Below, piece by piece: positions 52,753 to 63,645 of a stretch of 64,000 bases of DNA. Position 1 is the first letter of the stretch; each line of letters begins with the position of its first letter. The position numbers and the translations under genes were made by a program. The notes under the pieces are model-generated. The model saw only the letters and a list, made by a program, of their open reading frames with translations. It was not told the origin of the DNA and made no database searches. This DNA is from Phytophthora sp. 'mugwort' (taxonomy: Eukaryota > Oomycota > Peronosporomycetes > Peronosporales > Peronosporaceae): assembly GCA_033558025.1 (NCBI GenBank), contig JAUCEF010000002.1, forward strand, positions 2,604,001 through 2,668,000, written 5' to 3'.

Positions 52753-53322
52753 ATGGACTCGCAAGCATCGCTCGCTAGAAGCCCGCCGCAATTCACCAAG
52801 GACTTCGTGTCGACCGCTATCGCCGACTACAAGGCCCTCTTGAAGCAAATCGCCTCCAAGAAACGTGCCATCGACAAGCTCGAGCACGTCACGCCCAAGT
52901 CGATTCAACACAAGATCGACCTCAAGATCCCTCCGATCGTTCAAGACTCTCGTCCGACGGAGGCAACGGAGCTACAGCGACGCTTCAACACCGCCATTGA
53001 GACCTCGCAAGCCTCAATGCGCCAAGTGATCATTGAAACTGCCAAGACCGAGCTAGAGCTGCTGCTCGAGACTCGTAGCAGGTTCAAAATCACTTATGGG
53101 AGCAAGATCCACGATTACTTCGAGAAAGTTTTCGTGCAAGCGCGCCAATTAGTTGGTGCAGATGCCTCTCTGGCATTCGCGCCGGTGCTACCGGACGAGT
53201 CCCCGGCATTACTGCATGCAACAATCGGCGACTTGAACCTCTCAGTCGGATTCCTGAACAACACGCTTGACAGGATCGACTACGAGGACTTGTTGGCAAC
53301 TACTCTTCGAGAGCAGCGCTAA
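52753..53322 (+). CDS. Coiled-coil ORF next to telomere-type repeat, probable retroelement ORF1
   Basis: The ATG at 52753 gives 189 residues: IADYKALLKQIASKKRAIDK, then a helical middle (ELQRRFNTAIETSQASMRQV, ETAKTELELLLETRSRFKI), IHDYFEKVFVQARQLVGADA and ATIGDLNLSVGFLNNTLDRI. No enzyme motif is visible; helices dominate. It starts 26 bases after a CCCTAAA tract and lies about 550 bases after the Penelope-like RT in the same direction. It may be the first ORF of a related element whose RT part is missing here. This is inferred from position only. Confidence 0.5.
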   Translation: MDSQASLARSPPQFTKDFVSTAIADYKALLKQIASKKRAIDKLEHVTPKSIQHKIDLKIPPIVQDSRPTEATELQRRFNTAIETSQASMRQVIIETAKTELELLLETRSRFKITYGSKIHDYFEKVFVQARQLVGADASLAFAPVLPDESPALLHATIGDLNLSVGFLNNTLDRIDYEDLLATTLREQR

Positions 53323-53339
53323 GCTGAACGTCAAGCCCA

Positions 53340-54100
53340 CGAGCGTACGTGTTGAATGGTTGAAGAAGGGCAAGATTTAGGAGATTCCGGTGGTACGAGA
53401 TAAGGTTCAGGATGGGAGGATAGGACAAGAAAAGGATAAATAAGAATCAGACTCGAATTTACATTGGACGACTTAGGCGGTTTTCAAATATCGTGGGAAG
53501 GGAACTACATTGACGCCCCCCCCCCACGGTGTCGACCAGCCCAAGGTAGCAGATCAACCGTCGCGGTGAGAAAATCGGATCGCATATTGGCCGACCGTCC
53601 CCCACGCTAGCGAACTTCTGCTCAAGCCTATATCTCGATCAGTGCTTGGCCGACGATCGCTTCGACTCTCAACTCGCAAGAGCTCAAGGAAGTGGCAAGC
53701 AACTCAACGAAAGGAACAACGCTACACAACGACTTCGGCCTCGGATCAAGCCCAGGCTCCCGATCGAAGGTCGACTCCCTCAGATCGGAACCAATAACGG
53801 CAGCAGCGCGAAGACTTTCGCGCTGCTCCACGTCCCCGCGTCCCGCCGACGTTCAAGACTTTACATCGCTGTATCATTCGGAGTCCCAAAAGAGCAGATC
53901 CAGCCCACCGACGGGTACGTAAGGTGAGACAAAGTTCAGCTGATCACGGATCATCGGGGAGCCCCCTCCATTAGTCAGTATCTGGGCGCAGTTGGTAAGC
54001 GGATCCGGTCTTAATCATATTTTAACCGATCCCGCTACATCACAATGGCCGAATCTCTTGGTGACTCAGGATTTCACCGTGAGTCCACAGAAGAAGATGA
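53340..54100 (+). repeat. LTR/5' leader-like segment of gypsy element C
   Basis: The TATA-like GGATAAATAAGAATCAGACTC (about 53434) and following CGAATTT resemble the corresponding part of element A's LTR (about 6361-6385). GATC is dense from about 53930. A C run (53513-53525) and short frames fill the rest. Exact LTR ends were not found; a second copy would be needed. Confidence 0.4.
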
Positions 54101-54164
54101 AAAGTGAAGATTGAACAAGGGGATCAAGCGTCGTTGGAGATCGGATCGACGACGACGCCACTGA

Positions 54165-56300
54165 ATGAAGCGAAATCCGCAGATCGGCAGAGCCCTGGGA
54201 GGAGCTCTGTCGACAGAAGAAAGGCAGATCTGGATCCGGATCTCGAAGAGAAGCCTCGAATTCCTCCCCAGGTCCCTTCGGGGACCCCCGCAGATCTCGA
54301 TGCGAATCAAGATCTGCCAAGAGACAGGAAAGGCGAAGCCTGAACCTTACTCGTTCACTACTTCCGGAGCTACAAGATCGGTGCCGAAGAAGAAGAAGAA
54401 CAAGATTACGAAGAAGAAACTGAAGGCCCCGGAGTCAGAGACGGAAGACCAGACTCAGGTGTCCAGAGCGATCTGGACTGAAGATGCCCTGGAGATCATA
54501 TACCACCGGAATGCCTTGCGTGAGTTCTTAATCCACGATCCGGTGATGACGACCATGCGGGTGCGCCAGATCGGGGACTTGAAGGGCCCGATAGGGAGAC
54601 CACAAGAGCCGTCAAGTAAGCTGGACGCTGCGAAGACAATGTTCCAGCTAATGAAGGAAGCCGGCCTAGCGGCAGGCGCTTTTGATGCCGACAACCTCTT
54701 CAATATAGATCTGGATGTGATCCGATCAACGACTCAAGACCTGTTCGAGACGCTGAAGCCTCTAACCGCCGAATCCCTGCAGACCGAAGCTCTGCCGCGA
54801 TCAAGGCCCGCCAGTGGCGCCGGAGGCCAGACTGGGTCGTCTCATTACGCATCGACCACCTCGGATCCGGACTCAGACAGCTCGACCGGCCCGCAACGGA
54901 TGCAGTTGGGCCCCTCAGGCGCGGCATTTCTGCGATAACGCTTAAAGACGTCCGATCAAACGTCTCCAGCCACAGATCAGCGGAAGAAGTTGCCTCCATC
55001 TGCGACCAGAGAAATGGCCGCAGATCCGCCAGACACGCCGAAGGCCGGTTGGAATCGTATTTCCAAGCAGCCATGACCCGTTTTCTGGAGGAACAACTTG
55101 TGATTACTACACTTAAGACGTCAGTTTAGAAGGCCCATTTGGGATCACAGGACGTGGACATGGAATCGGTTGGATCGCCGTGACACCAGCCGTCTCTCGG
55201 TGAACATGACACAGATGATCTGGATATCCCAAGTGCAGGACGTGTAGCGGTCGCCACAGCCGCAACAGGATCGGGAGGTGCCCCCACTGATCCATCGCGT
55301 CCGAATATCAGCGATCTCAGACTTAAAAGAGTTACCGGCAAGGATCAAGATGAAGACCGAGCAAGAGCGTGGGTCAGCAAGGTTAAATCGGCGTTCCTGT
55401 GAGATCAGGCTTCAGTCGAAGAGAACTGTCTGACCTTCGCCGACCTACTCGCAGGGCCAGCCAAAACCGGGTACCGACAACTCAGCCGATCGACTCGGAA
55501 CAAGTAGGGCAATCTGCTTCGCAGCTTCCAGACGCAATACTGCGGTCTGGGCGTCTCAGTTGCGTGGCAGTACTACCTGCTCGTAAGCGGTCGGAAGAGT
55601 CTCCCTTGGACTACCTCTACCGGTTGAACGGCGCAGGTCTACGGGGGCGGTTGAAGATCAAGGACGATCGAAAAGATCGTCGGGAACACGTCAATCACTA
55701 TATTGATACGTTCGGGGATCCGGACTTGGCAGAATAGTTGACACTATTGCCCCTTTCGGATGATGACGAGCTGGAAGAAGTCCTCCGCGCGCGGGAACGG
55801 GCCAAAAACAACAAAAGCGATACGCCTTCGGATCGAAATACAGGCAGAAGGCTCCGACGTACGCACCAGCAGCCGCGACTAAACAAGCGGTCCGTGCTAT
55901 CCAGACTCCGCGTATTGAGTCGGGATCGGAGACCAGTTCCGACGGATCGGATGAATCGGACTCAGAAGGTGATCTACTTCGCCTCGTCGGATAATTATCC
56001 AACACCTACTGGGGCGAGCCAAAAAGTGCCTGATCGGGCTTCGCACGGACGAGTCCAGACGGAACCAACGCCTCACGAACGCAGATCGCCACTACCCCCG
56101 GAAAGATTGGAGGCTGACATGCCAGAAGTGCGGCAAGAAATGTCACCCAGCGGATCATTGCCTTTTCGTATGACGTGGATGTGGTGAGATGCACGAAATG
56201 GACAAATAGTCCCATGAAAGAGTTGTACAACCAGATACGTCAGTGGTACAACCCGACCAAACATGCGGGGATGTTACCTGCGATGGCAGAAAAGATGTTA
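54165..56300 (+). pseudogene. Gag of gypsy element C with zinc knuckle
   Basis: The N-terminal part (54165-54938) has a lysine-rich region (PKKKKNKITKKKLK) and then ALEIIYHRNALREFLIHDPV. The gag core is in shifted frames near 55580-55800 (ESPLDYLYRLNGAGLRGRLK, HVNHYIDTFGDPDLAE, DDDELEEVLRARERAKNN). This is the oomycete gypsy signature of a YLYRLN block, an HV--FI block and an LE--LR-R block. The zinc knuckle CQKCGKKCHPADHC is at 56120-56161, followed by a characteristic end (MKELYNQIRQWYNPTKHAGM). Several stops and frameshifts inactivate it. GATC is very frequent (about 14 sites in 53941-54360). Confidence 0.75.
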
Positions 56301-56502
56301 AACTAGGACGCTCGCCGGGTTTGAATCCGGCACGAGCCGAGCGTTCTACGTACTGCATCTATGCATTTGCGGACAATAGATCGGCAGATAAAGTTAGCGA
56401 ACAGCAACAGAATCTACGCGATAATACATGCGATCTACATGGGATTCCTATTGCTAAGATTTCGAACCTCGTCACGTCGACGAATATCGCGGATCGGACG
56501 TC

Positions 56503-56700
56503 ATGATGACCCTGAATCTTCTCCTACCAGGAGAATCACGAGGTTATAGGAAACATCATTCGCCTAGAAAGTGGTTTCGACAAGCGAAAGCGATAGGCAA
56601 GATTAACAATGACAAGGCGATCTTACTCTTAGATACTGGTGCCGAGGTGTCCATTCTGGACACCACCTTTGCTAGCTCAGTCAGCATGATTGCCAACAGG
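56503..56700 (+). pseudogene. Retropepsin start of gypsy element C
   Basis: The frame contains AILLLDTGAEVSILDTTFAS, the D-T-G-A active-site motif of a retroelement protease. It is cut off at about 56690, where a different transposon begins; no reverse transcriptase follows. Its position after gag fits gypsy order. Confidence 0.75.
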
Positions 56701-57367
56701 AGCTGTGGATATCTTTGAGGGCGGTAAGCAGAAGGCTGACTATCATGGTATGTTTTGCCATGAATACTTTGTCGACTTGATGGATAAGTTGCTTGTTGCA
56801 CTGGCAAATAATAGTATTGCAAACTGTATTGATGTTATGGATAATGCTAAGTATCACAAAGTTTTTCCGGCATCAAATCCGAAGCAGGTTAGCAAGTGGT
56901 CAAAGAATCGGCCTGCCTGCTCCTGAAAATGCAACAAAGGCTATACTTTGGAAGTCACTGTCAGCTCGTATTTATAAAAATGTAATTTCTATTATCGTCA
57001 GCGAAGCAAGAGCTAAGGGCCATGACGTGATGTTTACACCGCCATATCATTCTGACCTTCAGTTTATACAGCTTGCATGTGCAATAGTAAGCGTAAGGCC
57101 AGCCGTCACTATTCCACAAACACCAAATGTGCAGACATTCGACCACGACTTGAACGAGCTTTCGCTAGCCTCCAGTCTTCAACAGTACAAGGAGGCATCG
57201 ACGCAGCGAACAAGCAACTGGTGCAACTGAAGGAACATCTCGAAACCATGGATGCGCGCGAGGAGTCGTCCTCCGGAGAGGAAGAAGAAGTGGAGGGGAT
57301 GGCTCTATTCAAATTTCGAATATATACCGCAATGAATTTGCTAAAATATTTGAAAATGTTTCAGTAA
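56690..57367 (+). pseudogene. Tc1/mariner (IS630-type) transposase, C-terminal fragment
   Basis: The sequence reads HEYFVDLMDKLLVALANNSI, then IDVMDNAKYHKVFPASNPK (second catalytic Asp in MDNAKYH). In another frame follow KSLSARIYKNVISIIVSEAR and AKGHDVMFTPPYHSDLQFIQ, and ACAIVSV where the family has Glu-x-W, so the final acidic residue seems replaced (LQFIQLACA). The end (RPRLERAFASLQ, then an acidic SSSGEEEEVE tail) follows to 57300. The N-terminal half is missing; it abuts the interrupted gypsy protease. Confidence 0.7.
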
Positions 57368-57839
57368 ATTGTTTTCATGCTCTTTATAAGGTGTTGACAT
57401 ACCCTTTAATAGGAGCTGAGTCAACTGCGAGTTTCTGAAAGAAAAAGAAACGCTCGTTAGAATCTGTTGTTACACCTACCATTCAAACTACTTCGACGCG
57501 GCGATTCTGGGCATACAAGGTTTAGGTAGGGTCTAAAACGAGTCCTCATTGCTGTCGACCTCTGTAAGTAGACCGGGGAAGTGATGGTGCACGGAGAATG
57601 GTAGTAGGAAGGCTTGTGTGAAACATTTTTGGAGCGTCAGTTTGGGACACGCGACAGCATGGAGAAACCCATACTCTACTTCCGTTGTAGCGATATGGCA
57701 GTACGTAGCAAAGAAGGGAAGGGTAACATTGTCCAATCACCGCACAGTACCGAATGAGGTGGCTCTTTATTGTTACAACTTAACAAATTAAGCCATACGC
57801 TGCGATTGGCGCAAATGTCGGTAGCTTTCAGCTACAACG
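57368..57839. other. Spacer, no gene seen
   Basis: Possible right-hand terminal sequence of the mariner element to the right; no inverted repeat was found by eye. Confidence 0.3.
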
Positions 57840-59320
57840 CCACCGTCAATAGGCAACGCAACCGACGATATGCCATCGCGCAGATGAGCTTACGAACGCG
57901 AGGGCGGCTGTAGTTATTGCCCCCCACGCAATTTCGGTACCTAATACTTTCTGTAGCGTTAAGACACTTGCCTAAAGTACGATAGCTAACCCTTCCGAAC
58001 GAGGCCTCTACAGTAGCGATCCGTCCGTCCGGTTGAACGTGGGGGTCGTACGCTGCAGCGACTGCAACGAACGGAAGAACACAAGGCCCAAAATGGTCAT
58101 ATGGGGCGAACGCGGCGGCTGGTTAACCATTTGGATATCCTAACCGCCCTCCTGGCCACTTTCAACGATATCTGCGTTGATTTATTGCACATGGACGTCA
58201 GCGTTGTCCTGCTGCTGTCGACTTTCTCCCTCCAATATCCGTCAAAATAATAATAAAACAAAAATATTAATGCAACATTGTGCAACTTCAATCAATATCA
58301 ATCAATTCAACTCACTTACCTTCTCGCGCAGCATCTTCGTGTATACAAAGCCTGTCATGAAGGCGTTCTTGGCGATTGGAACTCGTTTGGCGCGGTTCTT
58401 CGATGCTCGTTGGGCCAGTCCTCTCAACATAGACCAAATGCCTATTTTGCCATTTAGATAGCGCTTGTTGCCATAGTCGTAGCGCGGTCTGGCAACAACA
58501 GCCAAGAACATTACCTTGCCTATGTACCATTTGTTTAGGTACGAGCGGTATGGCAATTCTTCGTCTTTGGCGAGGTAGTACATGACACTTTCCTTGTAGA
58601 TGTTGAACCACTTCTCATCAAGATGCATGGTGTCGTACACACAATGAACGCGAAATATCTTTGCTCCTAGAAACAAAGAATCACAAATGCATTTACTGAA
58701 TAAAGTAAATACATTAATAAATATTGTGTAAGCGAAATAAATAGCGATATGTACCTATGTAATGCTCGACATGCGCCAGCACCCACGAAAAACGTCGCAT
58801 CTCATGCGCAGCCGACAACGTCGGACGGACGCGGGATACCTTCTTCCGAATGAAATTCCGCCTCAAGTAGCAGCAGTGTCTTCTTAGGGTTGCCAGTTGG
58901 TGCAGCTATTGAGCCCAAACTCTGCCGCTGGCAGAGAGGAGAATCGCGAACCTCACTATCACCGCGTCGTCGGTGAGGCGGCAGGCGATGCTGGCGCGCT
59001 CCCAGCAGCACAGCACTGTTGTGGCACTGCCCTACACGTTGTTAATAATGTGCGGTGCAACCCGAAGCCAGCCCTACCGCGGCAATACTGCCCCGTGGAA
59101 GGCGGCCGTCGATTGATCGCTGGGAGAGGTGCAGCGCGACGGCCATCTTAAGGTGTGGCGAGAGGTCCTGGCTGGGGCGGCGTGCTGGTTGCGTGGGGCG
59201 TTTGCGATATAAATAACTGCGAGATCGGTGAGCTCTGCGTCGGCAGTAGCCGGGGTAAAAGTGTATGGCAGCGGTGAAAGCGCACAAAACATTATGCTTG
59301 CCAACCTTCCGTTTAGGCAC
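57840..59320 (-). pseudogene. Tc1/mariner transposase, nearly full length
   Basis: Reading right to left: a helix-turn-helix start (RSIDGRLPRGSIAAVGLASG, about 59130-59070), then CRLTDDAVIVRFAILLSASG and WAQ-LHQLATLRRHCCYLRR in a shifted frame (about 58970-58860). The catalytic part reads VHCVYDTMHLDEKWFNIYKE (first Asp, about 58620), NKWYIGKVMFLAVVARPRYD, KIGIWSMLRGLAQRASKNRA and FVYTKMLREKV. An intron-like GTAAGTGAG follows at about 58323. Further left, other frames give QQDNADVHV, INADIV and NQPPRSPHMTILGLVFFRSL (about 58110-58040). The order matches Tc1/mariner DDE transposases. Multiple shifts imply inactivity, and TIRs were not located. Confidence 0.75.
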
Positions 59321-59466
59321 CAAGAAAAGGATGTAAGCTTCTTTATGTTTAACTAATCAAATGCCCTCGAGGATATTTTGTGGTTTACATAAAACACGTG
59401 GATCAGAGAGGTAATAGTTCGAGACAGGTACGCGGAGTCAGCTCCTTCAGGGTATCACCCACGTGG

Positions 59467-61085
59467 ACTCGAACTCAGGAGACGAAGTATAAAAACAGAG
59501 AAGCGAAATGAAAAACAGAGAGGACGCATCGATAATTAAAAAATGTGTGTACAACAAAGAAAGCGATTCAAAAACATACCAGGAAACATTGACAGCAAAG
59601 AACGGTGCCGAAAAACACACAAGTGATAGAAATAAGATCAGCACCAGCCAACCAGCACCTTCGCGAGTCCAGCTCACAGGTAATCCGTGAAACCTAACCA
59701 GCTACGACCGGTTATATTAACCGCTCGTAGCGGTCCGATCCGAGCTGTGCTTCCAGAGCCATCCACGCGTCCAGACCTTCCCACGTTGATTAACACACGC
59801 TCCCCAAAAGCAAAGTCAGCGATATCCATCTCGGCAGCCAAGACGATGCCACGTGGCCGAAGAAGAGCCTTAGGTATCTGTGGGTCCAGCAGCTGTCACA
59901 CAGGACAGTGGGCAACTGGAGCAGCGCCAAATTCCCAGCTGGTGTTTGCAGCCGCCACGAGTCAGCTTCAGCGATGCCAGCTGTGCCTGGGCTATATTAA
60001 CGGCCATCGTATGCGCTACCGCCTGTTGAAGTCCCGATCGACTGCGTGTGCAATTGCGACGAAAGCGTCTGGCGTCTGTAACGCGTGGATCAATACGCTC
60101 TCGTGCCGATCACAAAGAGATCAACTGTGTATCACCACGGAACTCACGCGATGGTTGACCAGACGGTGTTCAACCGGATGACGCTACAGCTGAAGCGTTA
60201 CAAGAAGAACCTCGCGACAACCGGGGCGAAACCTATGGCCATCCTGAGTAACATGATCGACCAGGTTTACCTGGCCGAGGATACAGTTCCTCGTGTCGGT
60301 CAAGTCCAGCGACCGGCATATCACCACAAGAAGGTTCTTCTGATGGTCGTGTCCAAGATGCGTGAGACGGTTCGTCTTCTGGGGTACTGTGAGGATCTCG
60401 ACGAAACGACACCATTCACGTTCGCGTTCCCGATATACGACTTCGGGATTCCAATGATCGGGAACGGTTGCGAGACAAAGCCGTTCTTGATTGGTGTTAC
60501 GCCAAAACGGCAAGCTGGCGGGCCTTATCGAGCGGCAGAGTTCCCATTCCACATCGACGCGACGTACAAGATCAACCAGTCGGGATACCCTATGGTTGTC
60601 TGCGGCACTTTTGACGCGATTCACTCCATGCGTGTTGCAGCCGGTTACTTCACGTCTCATCTTCGCCAGGGTTTGCCGTGCACCAGCTCGTCACGGCGGC
60701 CCAGCTCAAGGTGCGCTACGTCATCGGTGACGCTGACGACGCTTAATTCCCGGTTCGCGAAAGTAGTCATTCCCAACTGTCCCAGCGCAACGTGGCTCAT
60801 GTGCTTCTCCCACATAATGCTCAACGTCAGAGGGACACGCAACTATTTGAGCCGGATCGAAGTCTAGTCTACAAGCACGTCTATCGAATTCGAGGTTGTA
60901 GACGCTTTACGCGTGGTCTGCTCGACCGACGCTGAAGGCATTTCTGCAATATTTCAAGCACGAGTGGCTCGAGTCCCGGTTCCATCGCAGACAGTTTGAC
61001 CAGAGCGCCATCATCACACCAAGACGAACAATCCTCTCGAGCAGTATAACAAGCCTTTAACCGTGACTACACGCTTCGTCAGCTG
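59467..61085 (+). mobile_element. MULE copy 2
   Basis: It is collinear with the left copy at 18875-22175: A-rich leader (AAAAACAGAGA), GTAATCCGTGAAA, CGGTCCGATCC, then the transposase core. It is uninterrupted at the site where copy 1 carries the pogo element. It stops at about 61085 (TTCGTCAGCTGCTTATG), losing the C-terminal SWIM part. Large internal differences from copy 1 include an extra stretch (LDETTPFTFAFPIYDFGIPM) missing from copy 1. Confidence 0.8.
59687..60867 (+). pseudogene. MULE transposase, copy 2
   Basis: The N-terminal frame (59687-60181) has a cysteine-rich FLYWCH-like segment (GHRMRYRLLKSRSTACAIATK, about 60005). The core frame (60085-60867) reads VYHHGTHAMVDQTVFNRMTL, KPMAILSNMIDQVYLAEDTV, FTFAFPIYDFGIPMIGNGCE and PFHIDATYKINQSGYPMVVCG (first catalytic Asp), then GTFDAIHSMRVAAGYFTSHL. 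After it the sequence shifts frame (VTAAQLKVRYVIGDADDA, about 60700, second Asp in IGDAD). This copy preserves the core better than copy 1 but lacks the C-terminus. Confidence 0.8.
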
Positions 61086-62066
61086 CTTATGTTATAGTTA
61101 TGTGCCATGTAGTTAGTCTTGCTATAGGATTCGACTGGTGATGCTAGACAATGCTAAAACGAATTTTGATCTCAACAACTTAGAGTGATAATAAGGCATA
61201 CGTCCTCCACCTTTATTCTCGAACCAAAGGATTCCGATGCAAATTCATATATTAAGACTCTTATTTCTTTAATTAGGATTTTGAGAGAGATTGTGTAATA
61301 CCGGTACCCGCTGCACAATCATTTTAGTACCGGTGTGTACCAGTTGCACAATCCGAGGGGTAATTTTCCGTCACCTCGTCCCAAGGGTTTTCCCACGTCA
61401 GGCGGTACGACGTCATCATCGCGGTCGCGAGACCCTTTCGAGTCCAAAGAAGGTCCACGAAGGCCGCGACCGCTGCAACTCGCTCTGTGGTCGCTGTCGA
61501 GATGACGCGGTGTGCGTCACCGTACTATTCGCAAGCTATCCACCTCTTAAAGTAGGCGCCATAACAGCCACCGTACAATAATACAAAGTAGAACAATTAT
61601 ATGCAAAAGGAGTATGCAATGTTAACACTTAGATGCCGGGCAAAGTACCGCGACAAGACCAGTGGTCTGGTGCGAAAAGCTTTCTATCTCTCTCTTGCAG
61701 TGCTCGCTGAGCTGCAAAAGCTGTAAGTGAGAGAGGGAGAGCTCCACGCCCCGGCAAACCGTTCCGCATAACGAGATTATGATTAGTATAACGAAGGCTA
61801 ATACAAACATATTTTGCCTTACAGTGTGCAGCACCATCTCGGCAGCGCTCAGCCAACAGTGTCTTTCGGTATACAGTTGCCAGCATGTACATCAACGCCA
61901 GCAGGCGGCGGACGTAGCACCAGTCAGCCGCGTCGTTCGTTGTAGGCTCTCTGGCAGGATCAGCAGGATAGGCAGCGTAGGTACTGGCGTCGGCCTTGAC
62001 GTCGGTGAACTACGCAAGCATCATGCCGTCTCACAGCTGGGATAGTCGTGGCAGCGCCAGTCGATC
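61086..62066. other. About 1 kb without a supported gene
   Basis: AT-rich DNA, then a segment with repeated TACCGGT-TACC motifs (61292-61350) and C-rich frames without motifs. No terminal repeat was identified. Confidence 0.35.
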
Positions 62067-62830
62067 ATGACTCCTCTTCTTCCTCACCTTCTCTCCAGCA
62101 TCGATCGCATCAACACTGCTCTGGAAGTTGCGGGGGCACAGTCTCTACCGGCGACTGGCACGTTGCGTGTGTGCCAGGCAACGGAAGGTGAATGGAACGC
62201 GTTTGTTGACAGCGACAGATACAGCGTTCGACCCAATTGTTTTGAATGGTTTGCTGATACTGAGAGATTCACATCATCCAGGTTGCCGACGCTTCATATG
62301 GGAAATATGTTGGTGAGTTTAACCGATGTACTTCATTTGCCGAGTAAAATATTTCTCGATGGCTCGCAACGTACATGAACGCCAAGAATTATCAGCGATG
62401 ACGATCGTGTCGAGACATCGATTATGGTCCACGCCGAACAACACCAGGGTCCGTGCTTCCTCCAGGCGTTCCAATATTCGACGACTTTCGGATGATCAAA
62501 ACTGAGATTGGAGTCTCACATTCGTTGGGCATGGCACCAGGACAACTCGACCACAAGGCGATATCGATTTGGGCTGTGATGCCAGGAGTTGAGTACGTGC
62601 TGTGTGAAATTCGATCCCGACTTTGCGAATCCCGAATACAAGTTGTACGATGCTCGAGTAAATCCACTGGTGCAGCTGGCTTCACTTCCAATTGTCGCTC
62701 CAAGAAACGTGATCCAATTGGACGGACGTCGAATCCTCGGTATTCGGCCAGGGATGGCGCTCTTGATAGCTTTCCCGGCAACTCCATCGGTGGATTTGTA
62801 CTTTCCATTGGCCAGGGCAATGCGTTAATC
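62067..62830 (+). pseudogene. Unrecognised broken coding sequence
   Basis: Three overlapping plus-strand frames look like one decayed protein. 62067-62378 reads EVAGAQSLPATGTLRVCQAT and YSVRPNCFEWFADTERFTSS. 62453-62580 reads GVPIFDDFRMIKTEIGVSHS, then LDHKAISIWAVMPGVEYVL. 62589-62828 reads FDPDFANPEYKLYDARVNPL, VAPRNVIQLDGRRILGIRPG and LIAFPATPSVDLYFPLARAM. The composition is protein-like and evenly mixed. I do not recognise the family and see no transposon motif. It could be a host gene pseudogene. Confidence 0.4.
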
Positions 62831-63413
62831 AGACGCCCGGCAAATCGTTTATGCAGTAACCACTTGCTTTCTCCGCCAAACACCCGCGTCCAATTTTTTC
62901 CGATTCTATATGTATAATTGACAACCACGGCGATTCCTGCAAAATCTCATACCAGTTTGAAATAGCTCGGAGAAAACAATTCTCACGAGCAGCCTCCGGC
63001 GACAGTGCAAGCAGCTAAAACAGCGTATCGAATATGACGAAACCAATTCACCAACAAGACTAATCCATCGTCACTCTAAAGAAACGTGATAGACCAATGA
63101 TGTCCTAACTCATATGAATTGTTGTATGCTCCGTGTCGCAACTCTCAGCTGGTCGAGCAGTCGGCTCAACGGCTGTCGTTAAAGATCCATTATATGATGA
63201 TTACGCTGTGAGGTTTAGATTTTTAGTAAGTGTCTGATTGAAATCATCAGTTTCGCTGAGGAAGCTCCTACACTTCTCCGACCTGGTTAATATGTGATAG
63301 ATGACCCCTTGCTATCGATTAGTTGTCTGGTTAGAAATACCAGCTGGGTATTAGAAACGATTATACCTACTTCTTTGTAGAATAATGTTAAGAAAAACAA
63401 CTGTCGATTTGAT
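62831..63413. other. Spacer, no gene seen
   Basis: AT-rich sequence between two gene fragments, without recognised features. Confidence 0.35.
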
Positions 63414-63645
63414 ATGCCAGTAGTTACTACTTACGCCGTGATCCGTGAGAAGACCGTCCAGCTTCGAGATATGCTGGCCAGTTGTGACGAATGTGGGAAT
63501 CCGGTCAGCATGAAGCCGCTGCTCAACAAGTCCACGGCTGATACTTTCACCCGCATCGGCTTCGGTGTCGAGCTTAACGGTCTGGATGACCCATTGGCGT
63601 CGACACGGCACAGCCGATCGACGCGGCACTGCAGGTGATGCAGAC
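63414..63645 (+). pseudogene. Cytochrome P450 fragment
   Basis: The ATG frame at 63414 reads TTYAVIREKTVQLRDMLASC, then NPVSMKPLLNKSTADTFTRI and GFGVELNGLDDPL. This matches the middle of CYP86/94-like and oomycete P450s (VI-EK---L-D-L, then TxDxFTRIGFGVEL). After a one-base shift near 63599 it continues VDTAQPIDAALQVMQTPA, again fitting the family. It then runs directly into LTR sequence at about 63646. The N-terminal membrane anchor and the heme-binding Cys region are absent. P450s are haem mono-oxygenases at the endoplasmic reticulum. Confidence 0.65.

Noticed and set aside
56312..56352. A tRNA T-arm-like sequence (GCCGGGTTTGAATCCGGC)
   Set aside because: No matching acceptor stem, D arm or anticodon arm could be placed around it, and it lies at the end of the gypsy element C gag region.
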